From Crocinitomicaceae bacterium (lineage in GTDB: Bacteria; Bacteroidota; Bacteroidia; Flavobacteriales_G; Salibacteraceae): a stretch of 34,168 bases of DNA. Both the position numbers and the translations under genes were made by a program. Shown here one piece after another: positions 33,044 to 34,168 of this stretch (positions are counted from its first letter, which is position 1; each line of letters opens with the position of its first letter). The stretch is taken from positions 100,050-134,217 of the forward strand of contig PAJI01000005.1 in assembly GCA_002705995.1 (NCBI GenBank). The letters are read 5' to 3'. The notes below the pieces were generated by a model, which made no database searches, was not told where the DNA came from, and was given only the letters and a program-made list of their open reading frames with translations.

Positions 33044-34168
33044 ATGAATTGGATTAAAACACTATTTTTTCTATTTCTTTCAATTACTGTTATTGCCCAG
33101 TCAGAAGATAAATCGTCTTTGTTAAAAGCACTCAAAGGTGGAAAAACCGAAGGGTATTTCCGAAGCTTTTGGATGTATACGGATAATACAGATGACCTTA
33201 AGGATTATAACGCCTTGGCTGTAGGAGGGAAGTTGAAGTATGAAACCGGGAAATGGAAGGGATTTAGTATTGGAGCAGCAACATATGTTTCAATCAATAC
33301 GGGAATCTCAGACATGTCTGAAACAGATGAGCAAACAGGTAGGTTGAGTCGCTATGAATTGGGATTGTTCAATAACATGGATCCGGCACAACGCGAAATT
33401 GTATTGCTGGGTGAAGCTTATTTAAAATATAACACCAAATCTACCGAGCTTACGGTAGGGAGGATGTTATTGAAAACACCCTTTCTAAACCCTGAAGATG
33501 GCCGGATGATACCCACTTTAGAACAGGGAATTTGGTTTAAAAATCAATCGCTAAAACATTATACATTTCAGTTAGGAGTGTTAAACGCCATAGCGCCCAG
33601 ATCAACAGATCGTTTTTATTCTATAGAACACAGTTTAGGAACCTATGCCGTAGGAAGAAATAACGATGGAACAACCAGCGGGTATTCAGGAAATTCCAAT
33701 TCTGACTATATGGCAATCGGAGCTATTCAGGCAAAGTATAAAGGAATCAACATTCAACTATGGGATTATTACCTAGACAATATTTTTAATACTGCTTACC
33801 TAGAAGCCAATGGCAAAACAGCAATATTGTCTTCTAAACTGAACTTGTTATACGGAGCACAATATTTACGACAAGATAAAGTAGGAAACGGAGGAAGTTC
33901 AACTGATGGAGAACGCTATTTCGATCAGGATGAAAGCAATGTGTTTGGAGCAAAATTAGGGGTTGATTATAACCGCTATGAAATTGTATTAGCTGCCAAT
34001 CACATCACCGATGACGGGCGATTTTTATTTCCAAGAGAATGGGGAAGAGAAACGCTCTATACTTTTCAGAAAAGAGAACGAACAGAAGGACAATCAGATG
34101 CTACTAATGTTTTACTAACAATTGGTAAAAAGCATGAGCTAAAATCAGGTGCAAAAATTGATTGGAGT
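33044..34168 (+). CDS. OprD-like outer-membrane porin (C-terminus cut by window edge)
   Basis: The frame is open to the right edge, with 375 codons visible. Signal peptide MNWIKTLFFLFLSITVIAQS (1-20). The mature start LLKALKGGKTEGYFRSFWMY and the later pattern of short alternating strands fit the OprD/porin family: ALAVGGKLKYETGKWKGFSIG, YLKYNTKSTELTVGRMLLKTP and GINIQLWDYYLDNIF. It lies 14 nt after the TsdA-like cytochrome gene, probably in one transcript, so it may admit the cytochrome's substrate or a related carboxylate or sulfur anion. The missing C-terminus would hold the last strands. The substrate cannot be read from sequence. Confidence 0.8.
   Translation, partial: MNWIKTLFFLFLSITVIAQSEDKSSLLKALKGGKTEGYFRSFWMYTDNTDDLKDYNALAVGGKLKYETGKWKGFSIGAATYVSINTGISDMSETDEQTGRLSRYELGLFNNMDPAQREIVLLGEAYLKYNTKSTELTVGRMLLKTPFLNPEDGRMIPTLEQGIWFKNQSLKHYTFQLGVLNAIAPRSTDRFYSIEHSLGTYAVGRNNDGTTSGYSGNSNSDYMAIGAIQAKYKGINIQLWDYYLDNIFNTAYLEANGKTAILSSKLNLLYGAQYLRQDKVGNGGSSTDGERYFDQDESNVFGAKLGVDYNRYEIVLAANHITDDGRFLFPREWGRETLYTFQKRERTEGQSDATNVLLTIGKKHELKSGAKIDWS

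Overview
The window is a contiguous piece of chromosome from an AT-rich member of the Bacteroidota, most likely a Flavobacteriales lineage. The evidence is the gene content: an exbB-hypothetical-exbD-exbD operon, a DUF6427/DUF6341 pair beside purD, a PorT-type barrel, TlpA-type lipoprotein thioredoxins, and 4-hydroxyphenylpyruvate plus homogentisate dioxygenases. Many genes also carry Bacteroidota-type TAnnTTTG -7 promoter elements, and few have strong Shine-Dalgarno sequences. The species cannot be named from the sequence. I saw no rRNA, tRNA, CRISPR array, insertion sequence or phage gene.

Left part (1-15030). Most genes here are on the minus strand. dusB is cut by the left edge and diverges from a CPBP-family membrane protease (plus strand). 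An energy-transduction operon follows, reading right to left: ExbB/TolQ, a small membrane protein, and two ExbD/TolR. Next comes a tightly packed tatD - asparaginase - GT-C/TPR membrane protein operon, then purQ. DUF6427 and DUF6341 diverge from overlapping promoters. purD, a secreted peroxiredoxin-like protein, an acyl-CoA carboxylase (PccB type) and a PorT-like barrel follow.

Middle (15193-25997). This is a run of plus-strand genes: aspS, a small lipoprotein, a three-gene CTP/CDP lipid module (CDP-alcohol phosphatidyltransferase, short CdsA, DGK1/VTE5-type kinase), a DUF1801 protein, a Gly/Pro-rich lipoprotein, a TlpA-like lipoprotein, a ClC chloride transporter with CBS domains, and a secreted protein of unknown function. 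Just after the last of these lies a decayed fragment of a paralogue of it.

Right part (26305-34168). Tyrosine catabolism (hmgA, hpd) and trhO are on the minus strand. A small secreted protein, a long-form QueA, a membrane-anchored TsdA-like dihaem cytochrome c and an OprD-like porin (cut by the right edge) are on the plus strand. A near-consensus CRP/FNR-type palindrome lies upstream of the cytochrome-porin pair.

Most of the window is housekeeping. The points most worth a second look are the CTP-dependent lipid module, the TsdA-like cytochrome/porin pair with its palindrome, the paralogue remnant, the ClC protein lacking the internal proton glutamate, and an identical 14-bp start-site sequence in front of two tRNA-modification genes (dusB and trhO).
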